A stretch of 64,000 nucleotides of DNA from Eucommia ulmoides (taxonomy: Eukaryota > Streptophyta > Magnoliopsida > Garryales > Eucommiaceae), in the NCBI GenBank assembly GCA_016647705.1, contig CM028339.1, positions 16,386,803 through 16,450,802 on the forward strand. Reading direction: 5' to 3'. Position 1 is the stretch's first letter, and each line of letters opens with the position of its first letter. A program made the translations under genes and the position numbers. Positions 23,091 through 33,817 of the stretch are shown here, one piece after another. The notes beneath the pieces are model-generated. The model was not told the origin of the DNA and ran no database searches. It was given only the letters and a program-made list of their open reading frames with translations.

Positions 23091-24932
23091 GGCGATAGCG
23101 GATCAATTGGCTAGTTGTCCAACTCAAACGAATCACCAGCCTCTTGAGACACTATTCCCTAACCAATCGATTCATGCGGTGGAGAAAGAAGAGGAGGAAA
23201 CAGTTTGAAAAATGTATTTTGATGGAGCAGTGAACTCCCGAGGGGTCCAAATCAGAGCCGTTTTGGTTTCTCCAAGCAAGCAGCATTATCCGGTGGCTTC
23301 TAAGTTGAAGTTCCAGAGTACCAATAATCGAGCTGCGTACGAAGCATGTATTTTAGGACTCCAGTTAGCGGTCAACAAGAAATTCAAAGAATTGCTAGTG
23401 TTCGGGGATTCTCAGTTGATAATTAATCAGGTGACGGATAAGTATGCCACGAGAGATCTGACCTTGCTAGCCTATAACAATCACCTCCTGGAGTTGTGCG
23501 AGCAATTTATGATGATCGAATTTGAAGCATATCGAGGCTCAAGAATGACTTTGCCGATGCCTTAGCTACATTGGCGTCTATGATCTCTATCACTCAAGAG
23601 GAGGATGATATCATTCCAGTGGTAATCCTAGTTCAGCGCCGACCGACCCATTGTTGTCAGCTTGAATCCGAACCAGCCAAAGACCCGTGGTACCATGACA
23701 TAAAGAACTTCATGAAAAATAGAGAGTATCCAAAAGGGGCATCGAGTGTTGATCGAAAAACTCTCCGGAGGTTAGCAAGCCAATTCTTCTTAAGCGGGGA
23801 GACACTATACAAACACTCCCTTGACATGGGCCTGTTGAGATGTGTTGGAGTCGAAGAGGCTATCCAGTTGATGAAAGAGGTCTATGGTGGCATATGCGGA
23901 CCCCATATGAGGGCTTCATGCTCGCAAAGAAGATCCTGACGACCGGTCATTTTTGGCTAACGATGGAAAGCGACTGTGTGCAGTTTATTTGAAGATGCCA
24001 TAAGTATCAGATTCACAGCAATCAAATCCATATCCCGCCTTTACAACTTCATTGCTTGGCGGCCCCGTGGCCTTTCTCGATGTGGGGTATGGAAGTTATT
24101 GAATAAGTTACCCCTAAGGCGCCGAGTAGCCATCGCTTTATTCTGGTGGCGATTAATTATTTTACCAAGTGGGTAGAGGCTGTCTCCTTGGCCCGAGTAA
24201 CTCAAAGGACAGTAGCTCGATTCATTAAAAAAAAATATTGTGTCGAGATACGGTTTGCCGCAAGCACTGATAACTGACAATACTAAAAACCTGAAGGGCT
24301 CGAAAATATAGAAAATATGTCAACAATTCAAGATCGAGCACAAAAACTTGGCGCCTTATTGTCCAAAGATGAATGGAGCAGTGGAAGCCGCCAATAAGAA
24401 TATAAAGAAAATCCTCCGGAAAATGATTGATAACTATAAAGAGTGGGATGATATACTGCTGTATGCTTTGATGGCTTATCGAACTTTGGTTTAGACTTTG
24501 ACAGGGGCAGCCCCCTACTCTTTGGTCTACGGCACAGAGGCGGTAATACCAGCTGAGGTGGAAATTCCGTCTCTGCGAGTGCTAATAGAGGCCGAGCTTG
24601 AGAAAATTGAATGGGTACAACAGAGATTGGACAAACTTTGTTTATTCGACGAAAAATGGCTAACGGCGATATGCCATGGACAATGTTACAAACAATGAAT
24701 TGTCAGAGCTCATGATAAGAGAGTACGCCCCAGAGTCTTCAGGGCCGGTGAGTTGGTATTGAAGAAAATCTTTCATTTCCAAGATGAAACTAAGGGTAAG
24801 TTCGCCCCAAATTGGGAAGGTAGATCACTTGAGGGGTCATTTTCAGAATTTCCATTACGGTCAACTTTCATTAACCGTAAAAAAAATCGTGTTTGGAACT
24901 TGATGGATTTGAGCGGAGTTGGAATCTGTTGA
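23091..24932 (+). pseudogene. Tat pol pseudogene: RNase H and integrase
   Basis: RNase H (23091-23575) starts at AIADQLAS and keeps its acidic residues in MYFDGA, AAYEACILGL, FGDSQL and, after a frameshift near 23530, NDFADALA. Integrase follows: the HHCC region (GGICGPHM, then RCHKYQIH after a second frameshift near 23920), then the core with FTKWVEAVS, ALITDN and NGAVEAANK. The first catalytic Asp is replaced by Glu (GMEVIE near 24093) and a TAA follows it at once. Further stops occur near 24307, 24493 and 24699. The C-terminal part reaches about 24932. Confidence 0.92.
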
Positions 24933-25809
24933 AAAGGAACATCAGATATAATTCAAATTTGCATTGAAATCATACTTGTCAGACAATCCAGCTTGGAATC
25001 TCGCAGCCAACATATCTGGTGATGAAGGTACCTGTTTAGAGTAAGGTTTTGCACATTTTTTCATATTTGGCTAAATCAGTTTTGCAGGATTTAAGAAAAA
25101 AAAAAAAAAAAAGACAAGCAGGAGTATATGATTCCCTTAATGCTAAGGACGCCTAGCGGAAGAGAGAAAATAATAATTGACAGGTAGAGGGAAATAAAAG
25201 TTGATAGGAATGTTGTCCAAAACTAGACTCCACCAATAACCCAGAGAAAACCTCCAGATAGTACACCCCTAAAACTGCTAGAAGGATGAGGCTGAAGAAT
25301 CTTCCAGTACTGTCCCAAGAAAGTCAAGCACCATCAACCGGGAGGTTGTGAAGGAAAAGAGGGGAAGGGAATTGCGAGTCGTCAAAGGTGACAAGTTTTT
25401 CAGACTAAATTTTGTGTTGCATGTGTTTTTGTCCAGTTACAGGGATTTCAAAGGAACTGGAAGCATGGATTTCCTTATTACTAGGACTTCTTACTTTCCG
25501 GCCCAGATTGAAAACTCTTATTGCTGAAATTTTAGAAGCTCTAATTGAGCATCCGGGTATGCATTTTGCCCTGAAAGAGGCGTTAAGTGAAGTACGCTAA
25601 ACTTGATCCTCAGCGTAATGTTAAGGTACGTAGGCAACCTGTAAAAGTTTGGTCATCTGAGGGTTAGCCCTAGCCAAAGGCTGGGGCACATTTTATATCT
25701 TTGCTCTCTCATTTTTTCCCAGCCACAAGCTGGGGCATGTTTTATACTTCTAAATTTTCTTTTGTCCCCTAGCTAAGAGGGCTGAGGCATGAGTCATTTT
25801 TCAGCTTAA
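24933..25809 (+). other. Tat 3' spacer with a short conserved frame
   Basis: Mostly non-coding. A 62-codon frame at 25412-25600 (LIEHPGMHFALKEALSEVR) matches the tail peptide often seen upstream of GGTACGTAGGCAGCC in Tat elements. It is followed by three imperfect stem-like repeats around AGCCAAAGGCTGGGGCA (25672, 25719 and 25774). Confidence 0.55.
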
Positions 25810-26345
25810 AATTATCCTCTAAACAGACGTTTGTTCGTATGAGTATCGTCATGAGTCATTCCTTCATCACTAAACGATCCTCTAAACGAACGTTTGTTCA
25901 TCATGAATATTGTTATGAGTTTCTATTTTTTTTTTTTTTAAACTCTAAATGATCCTCTAAACTGACATTTGTTCGTCATGAGTCTCTATTTTTATCACCC
26001 TAAACGATCCTCTAAACGAACATCCGTTTGTCATAAGTATCGTAATGGGTCATCTTTCTATTACTCTAAATGGACACTTGTTCGTCAAGAGTATCATCAT
26101 GAGTCATTCTTTTATTACTCTAAACGATCCTCTAAATGGACATTTGTTTGTCATGAGTATCGTCATGGGTCATCTTTCTATTACTCTAAACGGACATTTG
26201 TTCTTCAAGAGTATCATCATGAGTCATTCTTTTACTACTCTAAACGATCCTCTAAACAGATAATTGTTCGTCATATCGTCATGAGTCCATTTTTTCATTA
26301 CTCTAAACGATCCTCTAAACGAACACTTGTTCGTCATGAGTATCG
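25810..26345 (+). repeat. Minisatellite in the Tat 3'UTR
   Basis: Nine degenerate units of about 55-80 bp with the core CCTCTAAACGAACATTTG then TTCGTCATGAGTATCGTCATGA. Unit anchors CTCTAAA are near 25814, 25870, 25952, 26010, 26067, 26129, 26183, 26250 and 26311. One unit is stretched by a T run at 25928-25940. Confidence 0.92.
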
Positions 26346-26455
26346 TCATGAATTATTTTATTTTATTTGTTTTATCACTAAAAAATCACTTTGAAAAAAA
26401 TTGGACAATCAAAACGACGTGATCTTTTGTCTTTGTCAAGCAGTGGAACTCGCAT

Positions 26456-26471
26456 GACAAAGAGGAACAGC
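26456..26471 (+). other. Tat polypurine tract
   Basis: GACAAAGAGGAACAGC directly before the LTR start TGTAGACAC. Confidence 0.75.
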
Positions 26472-28963
26472 TGTAGACACAATATTTTGACTGTCCTGCA
26501 AAAATAAAAATAATCATGCGTCATTTTATAGCGAAATTTGTTTTATTTCATTTGTTCAAAAAAAAATAAAAAATGAGAAAATGAAAATGAAATAAAGAAA
26601 AGGGGGTGGAATTGGAAAAAGAAAAAAAAAGGGTTTCAAATTAAAACGAAATGGGAGAAAAGATGTGAGACCCTTTCTTCGGGTCCAAACCGAGAGAGAG
26701 AAAGAGAGAGAAAGAAGATATGAGAGATGGAGAGATCGGTGAGAAAGAGAGAGAGAGAGTGAAAGAAGAGAGAAAAAGGCGGTAGTAGAGCCCGCCTGCC
26801 CTACTGCATGCGCAGCACCAAAAGAGAAAGAGAGAGAGAAGGGAAGATAATAGAAAAGAGAGAGAGACAGAGATAGAAAGATTAGTGAGAGAGTGAGGAG
26901 AGAGAAAAAAGCAGGGGCGTGAGGCCCGCTTGCCCGCCGCCTGCGCAGCGCTAGAGAAAGAGAGAGAAAAAAGAAAAGAGAGAGAGAGAGAAAAAAAAAA
27001 GTCAAAGGTGGCGCCCCTGTTGGCAATGCACACGTGAAAGAGAGAGAAAAAGAGAGAGAGGGAGAGAAAAGAAAAAAAAATAAAATAAAAAGGTTTGGCC
27101 TCTCCCCCTCTTGCCACGTGTCCGCCCTTGGTCTGGAATTTTCTCTTTTTATGTATTTTTACGATTTTACCCTTCCCTAGTCCAATTCAGGCCGGACTTG
27201 GGCGGCCAGACCCAACTTTGGGGCCCCCTTTCATCCCCTATAAATAAGGTATTCCTCCTCTCATTCCATCCATCCAAGAATCAAGAGAAAAACTTCTTTG
27301 AGAGGGATTCTCAGTGTGAGTGTTTTTGGGTAGCTGTTAGTTAGGGAAAAATCCAAGCAGTAGGAATATTGGCCAAGAGCAGGTATGTTTTCTTACTTTT
27401 CTTCTTTTGCATTTTTTCTTTTATTTCTAATAATTTAAATTCTCGCAGGTTTGTTTTTCTTCTTCGTTTTAATTGTCCGATGATTCGATAAAATGCCTGG
27501 ATAAGGTTTTCCAATTTGAACTTTTGAGTGTTTAAACGAGGACACCATATCGCTATATATTTACTTTCTGCATTTTTATTTTCTTTACAAATTCAGAATG
27601 AAAAACACAAAAAAAAAAAAATTAAATAAATAAATAAAGTCATCCGATGATCCGATGAAAATGTTGGGGTGAGTTTCTCGTGCTTAAACCTAATCCCCGG
27701 TCCTTAGGTGAAGGATGTTTTCGTTGTTTATTTTTTTGTATTTTTTTATTTATTTTATCCTTGTTATCAAAACCCTAAAAATAAAAAATAAAAAATCCCA
27801 AAAAAAAAATCATAAATATTTTATTTGTAGAAATTAATCTTTGCGAACATTAAGGTGAAACCGACGATTCGATAAATCGTGGGAGAGTTTTCCGTAACCT
27901 CGTTTTCATTCCTCGTCTCGAGTGGAATTTAGAAACGAATGGTTTTAGAAAAAATCTTCCCTCAGTGAATTTCTCATAGGATTTCGTTTAAGTTTCGGAA
28001 AGATTAATTCCAACAAAATTGTTTCTGCGAATCTTCCCTCAATTCTCATATTCATAGAATTTGACGAAATTTCAAATGGGGATTTCTTTAAATTAATCGG
28101 GCTAACTTAAGATAAGTATTTTTCATTCGTTTAGAATATTTATTTTTTGTATCATTTAAACGGCATATTTAGGACACTTTCATCACCTATACTTTTATTT
28201 TTTTCTTTTATTATGTTCAAAATTTACGCTACTTTTTATTTAGTACTGACACGTGCACCACTTATATTTTTTAATTAAATCATTATCACGCATAATCACA
28301 TTAATTCACGTAGTGTTCCTAATTTGATTCCCGTATTCATATCAGTTTGCATTGGCATATTTAAATTAAATATTTTAGTTCCTTGTTAGTCACTTTTGCA
28401 TAAAAATAAAATAAAATTCATTTAGATATTAGTTTTGCATCTTATTTTAGTTTGCCCGTTTAAATTAAAGAAGTCTCTCGGAAACATACATAAAATCCCC
28501 CCCCAGGAAACATCCTTATCAAATATTTAATATTCGATAAAAGGTTATACCGGGAAAAATACCAAAAAGATTTTATAAGAAAGGAATTATTTCAAAATAA
28601 AATAAAACACCCAAACTAAATTAATTGGACTTAATTGGATATAAGGTACCGTTTCCGAATGGGCGTCTTGGGGTGCCTAACACCTTCTCCGAGCGTAATC
28701 GACCCCCGAGCTTTTAAAATGAATCTTTGGTTCGACTGTGTTTATTTTAAAGTCAATTTTTACTTAGGCCTTTCAAATTATTTTTTCTAAGAATTCGGTA
28801 ACTTGACACACCATTTAAACCCAATGTTAGGTGGCGACTATTTTTCTTTAAAAATGGATTAAGCATATTTTTTTGAGAAAATTGGCACTTTAAAAACCCC
28901 TCTCTCCTTAAGCATATTATTTATTTATTATCTTTTTTCCTTTTTGAAAAATGGGGTGCGTCA
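26472..28963 (+). repeat. Tat 3' LTR
   Basis: 2492 bp, TGTAGACACAATATTTTGAC to GGGGTGCGTCA. A 400-bp GA-rich zone (26690-27085) is made of three related units, each ending in a GC-rich box (near 26790-26815, 26915-26950 and 27010-27030). A TATA box and a G/C-rich core promoter lie at 27180-27250. The end segment is shared with 3500-3960. The flank after the LTR is CTTAG. Confidence 0.85.
27239..27246 (+). promoter_or_regulatory. LTR TATA box
   Basis: TATAAATA in CCCCTATAAATAAGG, preceded by a GC-rich stretch, as in plant LTR promoters. Transcription would begin about 30 bases downstream. Confidence 0.8.
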
Positions 28964-29880
28964 CTTAGTTACTCGAACATTTTAGACTACAAGATTAACG
29001 AGTCTCTTATTATCTTAACAAATCACTCCCTTCTTTTAACTCGAACACTCATTGTTTACTAAGACAAGAGACCCGGTTACTCAGCGAAAGTTCATCATTA
29101 AGACAAAAAATCATTATTATTAACATAATTTCTATTTTTTAAAATTATTTTTTTAATATTATTTAAACTCCAGGGGATAGGTTATTATGCCAAAATTTAT
29201 CAAACCAGCTAATGTACTAAATTTAAAATAAAAAAATAAAAGTTAATATGTATGCAATGGTCGAAAAATAAAATATTTTTAAAAGTCAGTGCTGTGCTCT
29301 AATGATTATTTAGCAAACTCAAGTTTGTACTCGACAAATATGCTATCATATTATTGATTGATAAAATTAAATGTGAAATAATAGAAAGAATAAAAGTATT
29401 TACGATCCCCTCCAATACCGAATCTCGCATTGTCCTCAATGAGAAAAGTACGAAATTAAGTTGGCAAGAAAATATACTACATGGTGTAAATGAATTGTAT
29501 GTCCAAACTGAATGCTTGTAAACCAGTCTATCAAAACACTATAGGAAACTCGTCAAATCAAATTTAAAAGTTAAAACTTAAAAAAGAAAAAACTAAAATA
29601 ACAATGGGTTGCCTCCCACTCAGCACTAAATTTAACATCTTCAAATGGATGATGAGTATCTTAAATCTCCTAACCGTAGTAGAGTAACACGCTTCTTACC
29701 TTTTGGTCAATTACTCTCCAGACGGTCAGGGATGAGTTACAATCAACACTCAAATTTCTCAAGTTCTTTCCCGGATCAAATTCCATTTCTTTCCGATGGG
29801 ACTTACTTGGTTTTATTTTTATAAAGTCCCCAAAGAGAAGTTGAGTTCCGTCAACCCACTGAATATAACAAGAATAATCC
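28964..29880 (-). other. Non-coding tail of the Athila-like element
   Basis: No gene. Near 29640-29600 the minus strand carries AGTGCTGAGTGGGAGGCAACC, a motif that in Athila-lineage elements lies downstream of the coding region. The rest is AT-rich. The Tat LTR cuts it at 28963/28964. Confidence 0.55.
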
Positions 29881-32800
29881 CTAGTCGAGGTTGAAGGGTT
29901 GCTCTACTGCATCAAGAAAATCTACCATAATTTTGGGATGCGACGACATAGGTATCTTGGATGTCTCATTTAAAGGAAGATTACCTAAATGTGTTTTTGA
30001 TAGTTGGATCTCATTTACCTCATAACTTTTTACTCTAACCTCTTCCTTGTAAGTATTTTCAACTTTTAAGTTCACCAACTTATTATTGATTTTACATCCC
30101 ACTTTCTTCTCTGCCTTACTAAACGGTGATAGTTGAGCCAAACATAGCTTAAGCTCAGGATCATAACGTTGGGGTTGCTCCCTAGTCTCATGTAATACCC
30201 CTAAAGTTTATCTTTCTGAGAATAATAATTTACCATTAAATACTCTTGGGGTTATTTTGATATATATCATGGAAATCTTGAGGTAAAAGATGAATATTTT
30301 ATGATTTGGGGGGCACAAGTATAACTTTAGGGTTTGATGATAATACTATAAAACATATGGGGATATTAGTGTAATTAATATGAAAACAAATCTTGCATAG
30401 TGATCTCATGTGTGGAAAACGTGAGAGAGAGAGAGATAAAAACAAAACCCACTTGTTGTATTCTCTCTCAACCTTCATCAAAACTAAATGAAGAATAGAG
30501 GAAAAAAGAGAGAACTAATAAATCGTTCAAGAGAGGAAAAGAAAAGAAAGAAGGTCTTGAAAGATTTGGAGTAAGAAATTTTAGGAGATCCATGGTGAAA
30601 TTAAGCTTTTGGGAAGATCAAACTCACACTAGGTAAGTTTCAGAAACCCTAGAAATTGCAATTGAAGTTCTAGCATGATTTCTTATGGATCTAAGGGTTA
30701 AGATGTGAAACTAACCTATTAAAACTTAAATTTGTCTTGTGCAAGTTGGTTAGGTCGAATTTGACTTGAGATTTGGTGAAATAAACATTTATAAAAATCT
30801 TATTTTTATTTTCTTCATGAGATTTGGAGTTTTAACCATGTTCTTTTGGTTTTAGGAAATGAAGTCTAAGGAAAATCATGATGTAAATGAACACTAGATT
30901 AATTGGAATGGTTGTATGCTAGTTTGGGAAGAACCCTAAGCCTTAGGAGAGCCAAAAACGTGGTATAGGAGCATTGGATAGAAAAAGAAACTAAAGAACC
31001 GAATTTTGGAAGTGAAAATTCTGCACTTCATTTTCCCGAGCTACCTACCTTTAACAATTCATAACAATTCGTAGAAAAATAAAACGAATATGAAACTTAC
31101 GAAAAATGAAACTAGACTCAATGAGGATCATTTTGGGCTATCATATGATAAATTTTGGACCCGAAAATATGTCAAAACAGACCCTGAAAGTTGACCGAAT
31201 GCAATCCCACAATGCTCAAACAGATTGTTTGTTGAATTTTGAAAAATCGTAACCAAATGTAGAAAAACCGAGATCTGGTGATTCAAAGTGAGTTTTAAAT
31301 ATTGGGATGTCTATTTTCATAGAAAAATATGAAAAGAACAGAAACAAATTTGTAACAGTGGTAAAACGAGTGAGAAAACTGATTGTTCATAGTAAATGAC
31401 TCTCACAACGCACAATACCCCCTTAAAAAATATTAGAATATTAAGGGTATGCACATAAAGTGATGATATTATTAAAGAGGATGTTCAATTTTGCTTCTAG
31501 CAGTTGGGTGAGCTGAAATTGGGCGACTCGAGATTTCTAAGTGGTTACTCGCATCTTGAGGTATGGAAGTCTACCCTTTCTCTTATGTGTTTTTGAGCAT
31601 GCACTATATGTATGTATTCTCGCGTGTTATTTGAAAAATGTGTTTTCAAATAAAATTGGGTTTGTAGTAAAAAAGTTAAATTTTGGACAAATCTGGTATA
31701 ATAAATTAAATATATATTTGTGTGTTAAATATATATAATAAAGGAAATATATATTTGTGTGTTAAATATATCTGGCTGGTGGTATTGCGATGATATCATG
31801 TGAGGACCGAGGATATTGGGTCACCGTGGAGTTGACCTTGGGTGCCAATCCCTAAACCCGCGCGGGGGATACTCCAGTTTACATGGGTATCTCAATGGAT
31901 AGTATAGATTTTCAGTTGTATGGTTCGTTCATCAGGTGTCGCAGTGATACACTTGTTGTATTTGTATTTTTTTTTTTTTAAAAAAAAAATCTATTTGATT
32001 TTATTTTAAGAGCATGTTTTATTATGATGCGCGGATGCATTATATACTGTTTTGTTTATAAAAGTTCTAACCAGGGTATTCCAGTTTACAAACTCACGTA
32101 TTTTCTATAAAAATTAGAAAAAGGTAAGAGAATGAATGAATTTTCCTACTGAGCACATTCAACTCACCCCTCTTTTTCCCCCATCCTCAAGTAGTGCACA
32201 GGATAGTGAACAGGAGTAAACTGTAGTCTAACGTGTGCCACATCCAGTTCCTAACTTTGTTGTAGTTGGATCGTTATGGGTATTTTCTATCTCTATAGAC
32301 CTACTTTTGTTTTATATATGGCATGTATTAATGGGACCTGTAGGGCCCGAACCTCTGAAATTTAGGTTCGTTTGTAAACTTTGTTAATTTGTGTCTATTG
32401 ATGCTGCTAAGGGCTCCATAAATAATATAGAAGCCCAACTCAACAATTTAGTCAATTTTATTTTCAAAAATTTCACCACGGTGTTGTTAAGTGTTTAATT
32501 AGTTAATAACATCTGCTAGGCGTACCTAGTAACTCTAAAATAAATCGATACTAGAGAGGTACACACTTAGTAAAATTAGGAAATTAAATAAAATCAAGCA
32601 TTAAGAAATAAGAAAAATCACAATAGGGTTATCAGTCGACTACCTAAGTTGATCGTCCCGAGGCCTGATTCATGACCCCAAGGTTTGGGGTATGACATCT
32701 CGCCCGGCTGTGGCCCTCCAATTTTACGCTCATGGACTAAACCATTCTTCTCATTACCAACCCAGTTATCAACCTCTAGACTATTCTCCGTGTTTTTCTT

Positions 32801-33257
32801 TTTCAAAACTTCAATGAGATGCCTGATTTGGGCTTCTAGCCGAGCTCTGGATTGGGAATTTGAGTCTATTATTTGGGCTTGATCTTGAATCCCCTCCAAC
32901 AGTTTAAGGATGTTTTGCATATCATCGGTCTCCACATTTATAATTTCTTGGGAGAAATAATGGTTGAGTTTGGGGATGGTAAAAGGTTTGGTCGTAAAAA
33001 TACAATCCCGAAGGTTCACTATAATGTTGATCTCACCCATAATTGTTTGAATATTGATTATATTCATCCAGCGGATAATATGGATCGGGATAAACATTAT
33101 CATATGAACATGTGGGATATTGCAAATTAAAGAGACATCGGTCGATGATATGAGTAGGGTCTTAACATACGATACATGAAAAGGGTCTGGTTTGTGGCCT
33201 TGTGGTGTTAAATTGGTCTAATTTCTCAATCAAAGTAGCTAACCTCCAAAAGACATC
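29881..33257 (-). pseudogene. Athila-like gag pseudogene, split by a solo LTR
   Basis: The frame starts around an ATG at 33257 (MDDVFWRLATLIEKL). It shows a half-decayed zinc knuckle (CIVC, a stop, DPTHIIDRC, near 33150), a Tyr/Asn-rich stretch, and a coiled-coil-like part (DMQNILKLLEGIQDQAQIID, SRARLEAQIRHLIEVLKKKN, 32935-32800). The frame is broken at 32698 by the LTR 30191-32697. It resumes on the other side at 30190 in the same phase (YDPELKLCLAQLSPFSKAEK) and ends at 29881. Zinc knuckle then helical QxxxL segments resemble the C-terminal half of Athila gag. The last 90 residues I do not recognise. Confidence 0.6.
30191..32697 (+). mobile_element. Solo LTR, gypsy chromovirus-like
   Basis: 2507 bp with ends TGTAATACCCC and GGGGTATGACA. 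It is flanked by TCTCA (30186-30190) and TCTCG (32698-32702), a 5-bp target duplication with one change. No internal retroelement genes. It interrupts a gag frame that is in phase on both sides. It contains a tandem repeat of about 37 bp (AAATATATATTTGTGTGTTA at 31707 and 31744). A GGTGTCGCAGTGATACA stretch (31934) and a GGGCCCGAACCTC stretch (32344) resemble LTRs that open with TGTAAYACCCC in many plants. Confidence 0.82.
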
Positions 33258-33508
33258 ATCCATTTACACTAGTTCCAATTTTTTATTTGTTTAAAATTTT
33301 CTTTATATATATATTTGGTCTAATTATATATATTTAATTTTCTTTAAAAAAAAATAGACAAAATAATCTAAATCCTTACTTGAAGATCTGAATTCAAAGA
33401 CCGGGCCTTAGTTAACCTGCAAAAATAATACAAAAAAAATAAAAGAGATAAATATATACAGGTCGAGAAAGAAAAATAATAATAGAAATAAAAAATTAGC
33501 GATGTCGA
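33258..33508 (-). other. Athila-like 5' leader, short
   Basis: AT-rich untranslated leader between PBS and gag. Nothing else is seen. Confidence 0.5.
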
Positions 33509-33526
33509 TCCCTGACAAAAACACCA
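33509..33526 (-). other. Decayed tRNA-Asp primer-binding site
   Basis: Minus strand TGGTGTTTTTGTCAGGGA. It matches the tRNA-Asp PBS at 12 of 18 positions; most differences are C to T or G to A. It sits 5 bases from the LTR end at 33532. Confidence 0.65.
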
Positions 33527-33531
33527 AAATT

Positions 33532-33817
33532 TGATAGCTAAAAAATACATTTAATTGAGCGCAAAATATCGTAATATATTATGCTTAAGTACGGGTGTTG
33601 AACCATAGGTATAAATCTTGTAATTATCAGTTTTCAATTGTTTTTCTTTCATACATGGAAATGAGTTGAGTTTTGATTGTTGATTTTTAATAAAAGAAAA
33701 ATACTAAATCTACAAACAAAAGAAAATAGAGAACTAGGTTAGGAATTGTAGGTTTAATATTTTGACTATTATGTTATTTTCGTATTTTCTATTCAAATTG
33801 AATTTGTGAAAACGAGT
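33532..33817 (-). repeat. Athila-like 5' LTR, inner part
   Basis: The PBS-proximal 286 bases of an LTR whose other part is at 44935-45935. The SIRE-type element lies between. It carries AAGTACGGGTGTTGAACCATAG, a decayed form of the GGTATCGAACCCA-type text of Athila LTRs. Confidence 0.65.

Larger units (their letters stand above)
23091..28963 (+). mobile_element. Ty3/gypsy Tat-lineage element, 3' half
   Basis: RNase H and integrase, a long 3' untranslated region with a minisatellite, a PPT and a 2.5 kb LTR, all on the plus strand. The RNase H-integrase order without chromodomain, the GGTACGTAGGCAACC segment (25624), the CAGCCACAAGCTGGGGCAT-type repeats (25665-25790) and the LTR start TGTAGACA fit the Tat/Ogre group. 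The 5' part (LTR, gag, PR, RT) is missing: the frame is cut by the Athila-like LTR. Confidence 0.88.

Noticed and set aside
26556-27117. Two overlapping Ser/Leu/Phe-rich minus-strand frames of about 157 residues, signal-peptide-like
   Set aside because: They arise from GA-rich repeats in the Tat LTR; no conserved motif.
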